Of a DNA stretch of 64,000 nt, positions 9,832 to 17,135 are shown in pieces. Under the pieces are notes generated by a model, which was not told the DNA's origin, did not search any database, and saw only the letters and a program-made list of their open reading frames with translations. The translations under genes were made by a program, and so were the position numbers. Origin of the DNA: Burkholderia seminalis DSM 23518 (GTDB lineage: Bacteria > Pseudomonadota > Gammaproteobacteria > Burkholderiales > Burkholderiaceae); assembly GCF_902832885.1 (NCBI RefSeq), contig NZ_CADFDK010000018.1, positions 1 to 64,000 of the forward strand, given 5' to 3'. Positions within the stretch are counted from its first letter, which is position 1, and each line of letters begins with the position of its first letter.

Positions 9832-10206
9832 ATGCGTTTCGATTCATTCCCGTTCGGTCGCCAGGCGGCCGCCGTCATCGTTGCCGCCACCGTCTCGTCG
9901 GCTGCTTTCGCGCACGCGCATCTCGCGAAGAGCGATCCGGCGGCGGGCGCGGCGGTGGCCACCGCGCCGGCTGCCGTCACGATCGACTTCACCGAGCCGC
10001 TGGAGCCGGCATTCAGCTCGATCGTCGTCGTCGACGGCGGCGGCAAGACGGTGTCGGACGGCCGTGCGCGCATCGACGCGTCGAACCGCAAGCGGATGAC
10101 GGTGCCGCTCGCGGCAGTCGGCGCCGGTGCCTATACGGTGAAATGGGTGGCCGTCGCGACCGACGGGCACCGCACGCAGGGCGCGTACGGCTTCAGCGTG
10201 AAGTGA
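9832..10206 (+). CDS. CopC-like periplasmic copper-binding protein
   Basis: Small periplasmic protein of 124 residues with a signal peptide ending near AAFA-HAHL, so the mature protein would begin with His. The CopC fold is shown by HAHLAKSDPAAG at the mature N-terminus, the TIDFTEPLEPAFSSIVV core and a terminal DGHRTQGAYGF. The N-terminal His plus the Asp-x-His pair are the Cu(II) ligands known in CopC. The start at 9832 is preferred over one 11 codons upstream because GGAAAG precedes it. No CopD membrane partner is adjacent; the next gene encodes a DinB-fold protein. Confidence 0.85.
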   Translation: MRFDSFPFGRQAAAVIVAATVSSAAFAHAHLAKSDPAAGAAVATAPAAVTIDFTEPLEPAFSSIVVVDGGGKTVSDGRARIDASNRKRMTVPLAAVGAGAYTVKWVAVATDGHRTQGAYGFSVK

Positions 10207-10271
10207 CGCAACGGCGGCGGCAGGCCCGTGCCAGGGTTGTCGTCGCCCTTATCCGACAGGGAGTTTTCCGC

Positions 10272-10772
10272 ATGAATCCGACGACGCTCGATGCACTCGC
10301 CGATTTCCCCCGTCAACTCGAAGCGCATTTCGCGGCCGTGCCCGACGGCTATGCGCGCTGGACACCCGACGACTGGGCCGGGATTCCGAGCGAGCATTTC
10401 TCGCCGCTCGGGCAGCTCTGCCACGTGCGCGACATCGAGATCGACGGCTATCAGGTGCGGTTGCGGCGGATGCTCGACGAAGACCGGCCGCTGCTCGTGT
10501 CGCTCGACGGCGACGCGCTCGCGATCGAGCGCCGCTACACCGATGCGTACGCGTCGGACGTGCTCGCGGCGATCCGCGACGCGCGACGCGAAACGCTGGA
10601 GCTGCTGTCGCGCCTCACGCCCGAGCAGTTCGAGCGCACCGGCGAGTTCGAAGGCTACGGTCCGTTGACCGTGCGCGGGCTCGTCCACTACCTGTGCAGC
10701 CACGACCAGCAGCATCTGGCCGGCATGCAGTGGCTGCTCGGCAAGATCGACGCGGCGCTTTACGCGCGCTGA
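10272..10772 (+). CDS. DinB-superfamily (DinB_2-like) putative metalloenzyme
   Basis: Four-helix-bundle protein of 166 residues. Putative metal-binding histidines are His51 (QLCHVRDIEIDGY), His144 and His148 (CSHDQQH), the DinB/YfiT three-His pattern. GGGAG precedes the ATG. Family members include thiol-dependent transferases, but many are uncharacterised, so no reaction is assigned. It lies 65 bases after the CopC-like gene on the same strand. Confidence 0.78.
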   Translation: MNPTTLDALADFPRQLEAHFAAVPDGYARWTPDDWAGIPSEHFSPLGQLCHVRDIEIDGYQVRLRRMLDEDRPLLVSLDGDALAIERRYTDAYASDVLAAIRDARRETLELLSRLTPEQFERTGEFEGYGPLTVRGLVHYLCSHDQQHLAGMQWLLGKIDAALYAR

Positions 10773-10853
10773 AGCGCCGGCCTTCGCAAGCATGATCCGG
10801 TGCCGCCGTCGGTACGGCAGACCACGGATTTGCGTCCGGATTGGATCGGTTTT

Positions 10854-10870
10854 CTGGATAATCCATCCAG
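10854..10870. promoter_or_regulatory. Inverted repeat upstream of the SDR gene (candidate operator)
   Basis: CTGGAT-AATCC-ATCCAG is a perfect 6-bp inverted repeat about 70 bases before the SDR start at 10942, beside a TTGGAT-N-GGTTTTCTGGAT context. Position and spacing fit a repressor or LysR-type operator; the LysR gene at 11883 is a candidate binder. Confidence 0.35.
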
Positions 10871-10941
10871 CCGCGACCGGCTGACCCGCGCGTGGCGCGT
10901 GCCTACACTCCTAGCTTCGCTCAACGAAAAAGGAGTCAACC

Positions 10942-11715
10942 GTGGCAACTCATACGCTCGCAGACAAGGTCGTCCTGATCGCAGGCGGCGCGAAGAATCT
11001 CGGCGGCCTGATCGCCCGGGATCTGGCCGGCCACGGCGCGAAGGCGGTGGCGATTCACTACAACAGCGCGGCGTCGCAGGCCCAGGCCGAGGAAACGGCC
11101 GCCGCCGTGCGCGCGGCCGGCGCGGAAGCCGCGACGTTCCAGGGCGACCTGACGACGGCCGCCGCGGTCGAGAAGCTGTTCGACGACGCGAAGCAGCGCT
11201 TCGGCAAGATCGACATCGCGATCAACACGGTCGGCAAGGTGCTGAAGAAGCCGTTCACCGAGATCAGCGAGGCCGAGTACGACGAGATGTTCGCGGTCAA
11301 CAGCAAGTCCGCGTTCTTCTTCATCAAGGAAGCCGGGCGGCATCTCGAGGATCACGGCAAGCTCGTCACGCTCGTGACGTCGCTGCTCGGCGCGTTCACG
11401 CCGTTCTATGCGGCGTACGAAGGGTCGAAGGCGCCGGTCGAGCACTTCACGCGCGCGGCGTCGAAGGAATACGGCGCCCGCGGGATCTCGGTGACGGCCG
11501 TCGGGCCGGGCCCGATGGATACGCCGTTCTTCTATCCGGCCGAGGGCGCCGACGCGGTCGCGTATCACAAGACGGCGGCCGCGCTGTCGCCGTTCAGCAA
11601 GACCGGCCTGACCGACATCGAGGACGTCGTGCCGTTCATCCGCCATCTCGTCACCGACGGCTGGTGGATCACGGGCCAGACGATCCTGATCAACGGCGGG
11701 TACACCACGAAGTAA
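10942..11715 (+). CDS. SDR family oxidoreductase
   Basis: Classical short-chain dehydrogenase/reductase, 257 residues. The cofactor motif GGAKNLGG is at 15-22, the structural Asn is Asn120, catalytic Ser147, and YEGSK contains Tyr159 and Lys163. The C-terminal ITGQTILINGG is typical. It starts with GTG preceded by a strong AAAGGAG, which fixes the start. A LysR regulator follows 167 bases downstream on the same strand with a possible terminator between. The substrate is unknown; NAD(P)-dependent alcohol or ketone oxidoreduction is the family reaction. Confidence 0.88.
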   Translation: MATHTLADKVVLIAGGAKNLGGLIARDLAGHGAKAVAIHYNSAASQAQAEETAAAVRAAGAEAATFQGDLTTAAAVEKLFDDAKQRFGKIDIAINTVGKVLKKPFTEISEAEYDEMFAVNSKSAFFFIKEAGRHLEDHGKLVTLVTSLLGAFTPFYAAYEGSKAPVEHFTRAASKEYGARGISVTAVGPGPMDTPFFYPAEGADAVAYHKTAAALSPFSKTGLTDIEDVVPFIRHLVTDGWWITGQTILINGGYTTK

Positions 11716-11771
11716 CCGGGCCGTTCACGCGCCGCGCGGCGCACCGCAATGGCGCGTTTGCGTGGACAATG

Positions 11772-11807
11772 AACGGGCGTGCAGCCGCGAGGCCGCGCGC
11801 CCGTTTT
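11772..11807 (+). terminator. Possible intrinsic terminator after the SDR gene
   Basis: AACGGGCG and CGCCCGTT can pair across a GC-rich loop, and a short TTTTCGTT tract follows. The stem is good but the T-tract is weak. Confidence 0.5.
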
Positions 11808-11882
11808 CGTTGTGCCGCCGGACCGTGCCGCGATGGGCGGCGGCTGGCGGCGACCGCCGTCCGAACCTACGTTCCCCCGCCG

Positions 11883-12818
11883 ATGGACAAGCTGGATCAG
11901 GTCAGAATCTTCCTGCAGGTTGCCGAAATGGGCAGCTTCATCAAGGCCGCGCACGCGCTCGACGTGCCGCGCGCAACCGTGTCGGCGGCCGTCCAGCAGC
12001 TCGAGACGGGGCTCGGCACGCGCCTCCTGCATCGCACGACGCGCCAGGTGCAGCTCACCGCCGACGGCGCGCTGCTGCTCGAGCGCGGCCGGCGCCTGCT
12101 CGCGGAGGCCGACGAACTCGACCGCCTGTTCCGCCGCCGCGATCGCGACGTCGTCGGACGGCTGAACGTCGACGTGCCGAGCCGGATCGCGCGCCGCGTC
12201 GTGGCGCCCGCGCTGCCGTCGCTGTTCCGCCGCTACCCGAAGCTGCAACTGTCGCTCGGCTCGACCGACCGCTCGATCGACCTCGTGCAGGAGGGCGTCG
12301 ACTGCGCGATCCGCGTCGGGCGGCTCGCGGACAGCAGCCTCGTCGTGCGGCCGCTCGGGCAGTTCACGCTGATCAACTGCGCGAGTCCCGACTACCTGCG
12401 CGAATGCGGCGTGCCCGAGCATCCGAATGCGCTCGCGCACGGGCACTGGGCGATCGGTTATGCGTCGCCGACGACGGGGCGCGAGCTCGGATGGGAGTAC
12501 TGCGTCGACGGGCAGACGCACATGCTGACGCTGCCGAGCCGCGTGATCGTCAACAATGCGGAAACCTACATCGCCGGCTGCATTGCCGGCATGGGGCTGA
12601 TCCAGATTCCGCGGTTCGACGTCGAGCATCTGCTGGAAAGCGGCGCGCTCGTCGACGTGATGCCCGGCCACCGCGCCGCGCCGATGGACGTGTCGGCCGT
12701 GTATCCGCATCGCCGGCATCGGTCGCGCCGGCTCAATGCGTTCGTCGAGTGGTTCGGCGAGTTGATGACGGATGCGCTGACGGGGACGGCGGTGGGGCCG
12801 GGCACGGAAGGCGACTGA
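11883..12818 (+). CDS. LysR-family transcriptional regulator
   Basis: LTTR of 311 residues. The N-terminal winged HTH covers about 1-60 (FIKAAHALDVPRATVSAAVQ is the recognition region), followed by a linker helix and a periplasmic-binding-like effector domain. The C-terminal layout with INCASPDYL and VNNAETYIAGCIAGMGLIQ is typical of the CrgA-like clade. It is the same strand as the SDR upstream, which is unusual for an LTTR, and convergent with the next LysR gene. The likely target is the SDR gene, by proximity. Confidence 0.88.
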   Translation: MDKLDQVRIFLQVAEMGSFIKAAHALDVPRATVSAAVQQLETGLGTRLLHRTTRQVQLTADGALLLERGRRLLAEADELDRLFRRRDRDVVGRLNVDVPSRIARRVVAPALPSLFRRYPKLQLSLGSTDRSIDLVQEGVDCAIRVGRLADSSLVVRPLGQFTLINCASPDYLRECGVPEHPNALAHGHWAIGYASPTTGRELGWEYCVDGQTHMLTLPSRVIVNNAETYIAGCIAGMGLIQIPRFDVEHLLESGALVDVMPGHRAAPMDVSAVYPHRRHRSRRLNAFVEWFGELMTDALTGTAVGPGTEGD

Positions 12819-12854
12819 CGGCAGCCGGGTGGCGCGGCCGCCGTCGCGCATGTT

Positions 12855-13787
12855 TCAGCCGTCCGGTGCCGCGAATCGCCTGTCGCGCCCGGCATCCCGC
12901 ACCGCGTCGATCAATGCCGCGCCTGGGCCGTCGGGCTTCGCGGCAAACGCATAGAAGCGCGCGGCCGGCAGCGCGGGCAGCCCGTCCCGCGGCCCGCATT
13001 CGCGCAGGCCGTCGCGCAGCTGGCTGCGTGCAAGCGCGGTGACCGCGAAGCCGGCGAGCGCGGCCGACACGCAGCCGGCCATGCTGCTGCTCTCGAACCG
13101 TACGCGGAACGGCCGCAGCGCGGCGGCGAGCGCCGCGACGGCCGCTTCGCGATAGACGCACGGCTGCGGAAACAGCGCGAGCGGCACTTCGCCGTCCGCG
13201 TCGAGCGCGCGATCCGACGCGTAGGCCCACACGAGCGGTTCTTCCCACAGCAGTTCGCCCGGTGTATCGACCTGCCGGCACTGCTTGCCGAATACGACGT
13301 CGAGCCGGCCGAGCGTCTGTTCGCGCAGCAGCGACGCGGTGATCCCGACCTTCAGCTCGATCGACGTGCGCGGGTAGCGGTCGCGGAACGCGCGCAGCAC
13401 CTGCGGCAGCCACGCCCCGGCAAAGTCCTCCGACGCGCCGATGCGCAGCGGCCCGTGCGCCGGCGCGCCGCGCAGCCGGGCGCGCACTTCGCGCTCCATG
13501 TCGACGATGTTGCGCGCGTAGGCGTACAGCGTGTCGCCGGCCGGCGTGAGCGCGACGCGCCGCGTCGTGCGCGCCAGCAGCACGGTGCCGGCCGCCTGTT
13601 CGAGCCGCTTGATGTGGCCGCTGACGGCCGACGGAGTGAGCGCGAGGCGGTCGGCGGCCGGTGCGAACCCGCGGCTGTCGACGACTTCGAGGAAGGTGCG
13701 CAGCAGCGTGATGTCGAGCGCGGTCGATGCGGGATCGGTCAGCGGTTCCATCGATCGATTCAACGTGAAATTCAAGGAATGAATCAT
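12855..13787 (-). CDS. LysR-family transcriptional regulator
   Basis: LTTR of 310 residues with HTH region FAPAADRLALTPSAVSGHIKRLEQ at about 41-64 and a C-terminal effector domain. The first ATG is kept because GGAG precedes it, although a second Met at codon 13 (MEPLTD) is nearer the usual LTTR start. It is divergent from the alpha/beta hydrolase gene with only 70 bases between them, the classic arrangement for a LysR regulator and its target. The shared gap contains paired TGAATCaTGAT / TGAATCgTGAT motifs near 13782-13807. Confidence 0.87.
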   Translation of the reverse strand: MIHSLNFTLNRSMEPLTDPASTALDITLLRTFLEVVDSRGFAPAADRLALTPSAVSGHIKRLEQAAGTVLLARTTRRVALTPAGDTLYAYARNIVDMEREVRARLRGAPAHGPLRIGASEDFAGAWLPQVLRAFRDRYPRTSIELKVGITASLLREQTLGRLDVVFGKQCRQVDTPGELLWEEPLVWAYASDRALDADGEVPLALFPQPCVYREAAVAALAAALRPFRVRFESSSMAGCVSAALAGFAVTALARSQLRDGLRECGPRDGLPALPAARFYAFAAKPDGPGAALIDAVRDAGRDRRFAAPDG

Positions 13788-13810
13788 GATACTCCGTGAA
13801 TCGTGATGAA
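13780..13810. promoter_or_regulatory. Direct repeat in the LysR/hydrolase divergent gap
   Basis: Two near-identical copies of TGAATC(A/G)TGAT lie about 18 bases apart between the divergent LysR and hydrolase genes, the first covering the LysR start codon. They are candidate regulator sites; binding is inferred from position only. Confidence 0.35.
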
Positions 13811-13857
13811 ATGCCGGCCTACCATCGTGCGCTCAGGCTGGCCCAACGGAGTACACG

Positions 13858-14748
13858 ATGACGACCTATATGCATGCGACGACCGCGTCGCTCGATATTG
13901 CCTATCTCGAATGGAATCCGCGCGGCGAGCGCGTGGCCGTGCTGCTGCACGGCTGGCCGGACAGCCCCGTCGGCTGGGCCGCGGTGGCCGAGACGCTTGC
14001 CGCGCGCGGCTACCGCGTGCTGGCACCCGCGCTGCGCGGCTTCGCGCCGACGCGCTTTCGCGACGCATCCGTGCCGCGCAGCGGCCAGCTCGCGGCGCTC
14101 GGGCGCGACCTGCTCGAATTCGTCGATGCCCTCGGCGTCGCGCGGCCCGTGCTGGTCGGGCACGACTGGGGCGCACGCGCGGTCGCGAACGCGTGCGGGC
14201 TGCGCGACGGCGCCGCGTCGCATCTGGTGATGCTGTCGGTCGGGTACGGCACCAACGATCCACGCCAGCCGCTGTCGCTGCAGCAGGCGCGCAACTACTG
14301 GTATCACTGGTTCATGGCGACGCCGCGCGGCGAGCAGGCGCTGCGCGACGATCGCCGCGCGTTTGCCCGCCTGATGTGGGACACGTGGTCGCCGGCCGGC
14401 TGGTATCGCGACGGCGATTTCGAGGCGGCGGCGGCCGCGTTCGACGGTCCCGACTGGATCGACGTCGTGCTGCATTCGTACCGGCATTGCTGGGGCTTCG
14501 CGCCGGGCACGCCGGCTTATGCCGACGACGATGCGAGGCTGAACCCGGCGCCCGTGCTGTCGCTGCCGGCCCTCGTGTTGCACGGCGGCGCGGACACCTG
14601 CAACCATCCGGACAGCTCAGCCGGGCGCGAACGGTTCTTCGCCGGCCGCTACGAGCGGCAGATCCTGGACTCGGTCGGACACTTTCCGCAGCGCGAGGCG
14701 CCGGCGGCCGTCGCGGACGCGATCCTGCGGTTCTGCGAGCGCGATTGA
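13858..14748 (+). CDS. Alpha/beta hydrolase (epoxide hydrolase / haloalkane dehalogenase-like)
   Basis: Soluble hydrolase of 296 residues. The oxyanion-hole motif HGWP is at 31-34. The nucleophile elbow GHDWGA has Asp103 rather than Ser, and a C-terminal GHFPQREAP carries the catalytic His275. An Asp nucleophile and the HGWP motif favour epoxide hydrolase or dehalogenase chemistry over esterase. The acid residue may be the Asp in HGGAD. It is divergent from a LysR gene that probably controls it. Its stop codon directly abuts the remnant of an SDR gene on the other strand. Confidence 0.87.
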   Translation: MTTYMHATTASLDIAYLEWNPRGERVAVLLHGWPDSPVGWAAVAETLAARGYRVLAPALRGFAPTRFRDASVPRSGQLAALGRDLLEFVDALGVARPVLVGHDWGARAVANACGLRDGAASHLVMLSVGYGTNDPRQPLSLQQARNYWYHWFMATPRGEQALRDDRRAFARLMWDTWSPAGWYRDGDFEAAAAAFDGPDWIDVVLHSYRHCWGFAPGTPAYADDDARLNPAPVLSLPALVLHGGADTCNHPDSSAGRERFFAGRYERQILDSVGHFPQREAPAAVADAILRFCERD

Positions 14749-14805
14749 CGCGCTGAGCAGGCCGAAGCCGCTGGACGCACCGGTGACGAGGACAACTTGC
14801 TTCAT
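14749..14805 (-). pseudogene. 5' remnant of an SDR gene
   Basis: The minus strand carries an intact ribosome site (AGGAG) and ATG followed by MKQVVLVTGASSGFGLL, the start of a short-chain dehydrogenase with its TGxxxGxG cofactor motif. Similarity stops after 17 codons at about 14755, where the sequence runs into the 3' end of the alpha/beta hydrolase gene. The rest of the SDR is missing. It sits 44 bases behind the complete SDR gene at 14850 on the same strand, so the two were probably neighbours in one transcript before a deletion or insertion. Confidence 0.7.
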
Positions 14806-14849
14806 GGTCGATCTCCTGGCGGAAAGATGAGGCGGCTCCGAGCGGTTCG

Positions 14850-15587
14850 TCAGCACATGCCGCCGTTGGCGCGCAGGATCTGGCCGTTGATCCACGCGCC
14901 CTCCGGGCCGGCGAGGAACGCGACGACGCGCGCGATGTCGTCAGGCTGGCCGAGCCGCTCGAGCGGGTTCAGCTTCGCGAGCCGATCGACCAGTTCGGGG
15001 CTCTTGCCCTGCAGGAACAGTTCGGTCGCCACCGGCCCCGGCGCGACGGCATTCACACGGATGCCGCGCCCGCGCATTTCCTGCGCGAGCACCTGCGTGA
15101 GGCTTTCGACCGCCGCCTTGCTGGCGACGTACACGCCGTAAGTCGGCATGCGCATGCCGATCACGCTGGTCGACAGGTTGATGATGGAGCCACCGTCGCG
15201 CACGCGTCTTGCCGCTTCGCGGCATACGTTGAACGTGCCTTTCACGTTGATGGCCATCGTTTCGTCGAAGAGCGCGTCGTCGCAGTCGGCGATCGCCGCC
15301 AGCTTCATCACGCCCGCGGAATTGACCACCACGTCGAGGCCGCCGAATACCTCGCGGGCGGCGTCGAACAGTGCGGCCACGGCCGCCGGGTCGGCGACGT
15401 TCGCCTGCACCGCGATGGCCTGGCCACCGTCGGCGACGATCGCGTCGACCACTTCGCGGGCCGGCCCGGCGCTGCCGGCATAGTTGACGACGACCCGGAA
15501 GCCGTCTCGCGCGAGTGCGCGGGCGATTTCAGCACCGATGCCACGCGACGAACCCGTGACGAGGGCGACCTGTTCCGATGTGCTCAT
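14850..15587 (-). CDS. SDR family oxidoreductase (3-oxoacyl-ACP reductase-like)
   Basis: Classical SDR of 245 residues with TGSSRGIG at 11-18, NSAG at 89-92, Asn114, Ser141, and Tyr153/Lys157 in YVASK. The segment PGPVATELF and the C-terminal INGQILRANGG are typical of FabG-like enzymes. It is divergent from the LysR gene at 15708 across an AT-rich gap with inverted repeats, which points to LysR control. The FabG of fatty-acid synthesis is normally beside fab genes, so this is more likely a secondary-metabolism or detoxification SDR. Confidence 0.88.
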   Translation of the reverse strand: MSTSEQVALVTGSSRGIGAEIARALARDGFRVVVNYAGSAGPAREVVDAIVADGGQAIAVQANVADPAAVAALFDAAREVFGGLDVVVNSAGVMKLAAIADCDDALFDETMAINVKGTFNVCREAARRVRDGGSIINLSTSVIGMRMPTYGVYVASKAAVESLTQVLAQEMRGRGIRVNAVAPGPVATELFLQGKSPELVDRLAKLNPLERLGQPDDIARVVAFLAGPEGAWINGQILRANGGMC

Positions 15588-15654
15588 GTCCTGCTCCTGA
15601 TGAGGGTGGAATGCCGTTCGATCCGGCGACAGGATTGACTGTAGGCTTCCTCGA

Positions 15655-15700
15655 TCAATAAAAATAATGAATAATGATCAGTCAATAAATGACTAAAAGT
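15655..15700. promoter_or_regulatory. AT-rich divergent promoter/operator with AGTCA-ATAAA-TGACT palindrome
   Basis: Between the divergent SDR and LysR genes an AT-rich island contains the inverted repeat AGTCA-ATAAA-TGACT at 15680-15694, preceded by repeated AATAATGA units. The 15-bp dyad with its AT-rich centre resembles a LysR-type binding site. Confidence 0.5.
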
Positions 15701-15707
15701 ATGTCTG

Positions 15708-16610
15708 ATGAGATTCGACAGCAGGCTGCTCAGCGGTATCGGCGTGCTCTCCGCGGTGATCGAGGCCGGCACCTTCGCGCGGGCGGGCGAGGCGATGGGG
15801 CTGACGCAACCGGCGGTGAGTCGTGCGGTCGCCCGGCTGGAAGAACGGGTCGGCATCCGGATCTTCAACCGGACGGCACGCGCGATCACGTTGACCGACG
15901 AAGGGCGACGCTTTTACGAGGCGGTCGCGCCGCTGCTGGCCGGCATCGAGGAGGCGGCGCTCGACGCCGGCCAGTCGAAGGCGCGCGTGAAGGGGCGGCT
16001 GCGCGTGAACGTGGACGGCACGTTCGGCCACTACGTGCTCGCGCCGCGGATGGCGGCATTCCTCGACCGCTTTCCCGACCTCGAGGTCGAGATCAGCGCG
16101 CGGGACCGAATGGGCGACCTCGTCGCCGACGGCTTCGATGTGGCAGTGCGCTTCGGCATCCCGGAGCCGTCGTCATATCGTGCGCGACTGCTGCTCGAGA
16201 CGCGCGTGTTGACCTGCGCGTCGGCCGCATACGTCGCGCGGCATGGCGAACCGCGGCACCCTCGCGATCTCGCGGACGGTCACCAGTGCGTGCTGATCCG
16301 CGATCCGGTGACGGGGCGACCGTACGAATGGGAATTTCATCGAGGCAAGGAAGTCGTGCCGGTCGACGCCGCCGGCCGGCTGACGGTGAACGATACCGGC
16401 GGGCTGCTCGGCGCGTGCCTGGGCGGCGTCGGCATCGCGCAACTGCTCGAACTCTATGCGCGCGACGTCCTTGCCGAAGGGCGATTGGTCCAGTTGCTGC
16501 CGGAATGGGCGGACGAGACGTTCCCGCTTTATGCGTATCACCATGCGTCGAACCTGGTCGCCGCGAAAGTGCGGGTGTTTCTCGATTTCGTCCGCGAATT
16601 GATGGCCTGA
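15708..16610 (+). CDS. LysR-family transcriptional regulator
   Basis: LTTR of 300 residues. The HTH region FARAGEAMGLTQPAVSRAVARLE is at about 23-45, and the effector domain contains VDGTFGHYVLAPRMAAFL and DVAVRFG. It is divergent from the SDR at 14850 and probably controls it. This is the third LysR gene in 5 kb, each beside a different small oxidoreductase or hydrolase. Confidence 0.88.
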   Translation: MRFDSRLLSGIGVLSAVIEAGTFARAGEAMGLTQPAVSRAVARLEERVGIRIFNRTARAITLTDEGRRFYEAVAPLLAGIEEAALDAGQSKARVKGRLRVNVDGTFGHYVLAPRMAAFLDRFPDLEVEISARDRMGDLVADGFDVAVRFGIPEPSSYRARLLLETRVLTCASAAYVARHGEPRHPRDLADGHQCVLIRDPVTGRPYEWEFHRGKEVVPVDAAGRLTVNDTGGLLGACLGGVGIAQLLELYARDVLAEGRLVQLLPEWADETFPLYAYHHASNLVAAKVRVFLDFVRELMA

Positions 16611-16638
16611 GCACGTCGGGCGGCAGGACGCCATCGGT

Positions 16639-16806
16639 TCATTCGGTGCGATGCGGAATGTCGTCCGGGAACGGGTAGGGCGCATGCGGCCCCGGCCAGT
16701 CGGGCACCGGCGGTTCGCGAAGCAGGTTGCATCCGCCCAGCATGATCGACAGCAGGGCGACGAGCACGCCGACGCGGGTCGGGCGTGAAATCACACGCTT
16801 GGACAT
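16639..16806 (-). CDS. Small Pro-rich lipoprotein
   Basis: Protein of 55 residues with a type-II signal peptide: basic start (MSKRVISRPTR), a hydrophobic segment and lipobox LGGC with Cys26. The mature part is only 30 residues and rich in proline and aromatic residues (PPVPDWPGPHAPYPFPDD), so it is probably unstructured and tethered to the envelope. No family is recognised. It lies downstream of tRNA-Leu on the same strand, separated by the tRNA terminator. Confidence 0.65.
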   Translation of the reverse strand: MSKRVISRPTRVGVLVALLSIMLGGCNLLREPPVPDWPGPHAPYPFPDDIPHRTE

Positions 16807-16885
16807 GGCTTGCCTCCGTGCCGCGTTCCCTGATGCTTGGACTGCCGGGGGCGGGGGCGCGTTGCGGCGCGCATCGCATGCGGAC

Positions 16886-16925
16886 AAAAACAAAAAACCC
16901 GCGAAGCGGCGAGCTTGCGCGGGTT
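16886..16925 (-). terminator. Intrinsic terminator downstream of tRNA-Leu
   Basis: On the minus strand AACCCGCG / CGCGGGTT pair across a 14-base loop, followed by TTTTTTGTTTTTG. It lies 33 bases after the tRNA 3' end. Confidence 0.85.
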
Positions 16926-16957
16926 TCGAGTGCGCAGCGCATGACGCTGCGAAAGAC

Positions 16958-17042
16958 TGGTGCCCAGGGCCGGAATCGAACCGGCACGCCTTGCGGCGGG
17001 GGATTTTGAGTCCCCTGCGTCTACCAATTTCACCACCTGGGC
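16958..17042 (-). tRNA. tRNA-Leu (CAA)
   Basis: An 85-base class-II tRNA read on the minus strand: acceptor GCCCAGG pairs with CCTGGGC, followed by A and an encoded CCA. The anticodon loop CTCAAAA between GGGGA and TCCCC gives anticodon CAA (codon UUG). The T-arm GGTTCGATTCC is intact and a long variable arm (CCGCCGCAAGGCG) is present, as expected for leucine. Confidence 0.96.
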
Positions 17043-17135
17043 TTGTTCGTGGCCGCGCAGGCGAGTGCGCGGCGAAACGCGGATTATGGCGGAAATCCGG
17101 ATGCCGGGCAAGCCACCCCGGCATCCGGGCGCCAG

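Noticed and set aside
16958-17042. tRNA-Leu as attachment site of an integrated element
   Set aside because: No integrase, phage-like genes or repeated tRNA 3' end are found on either side.
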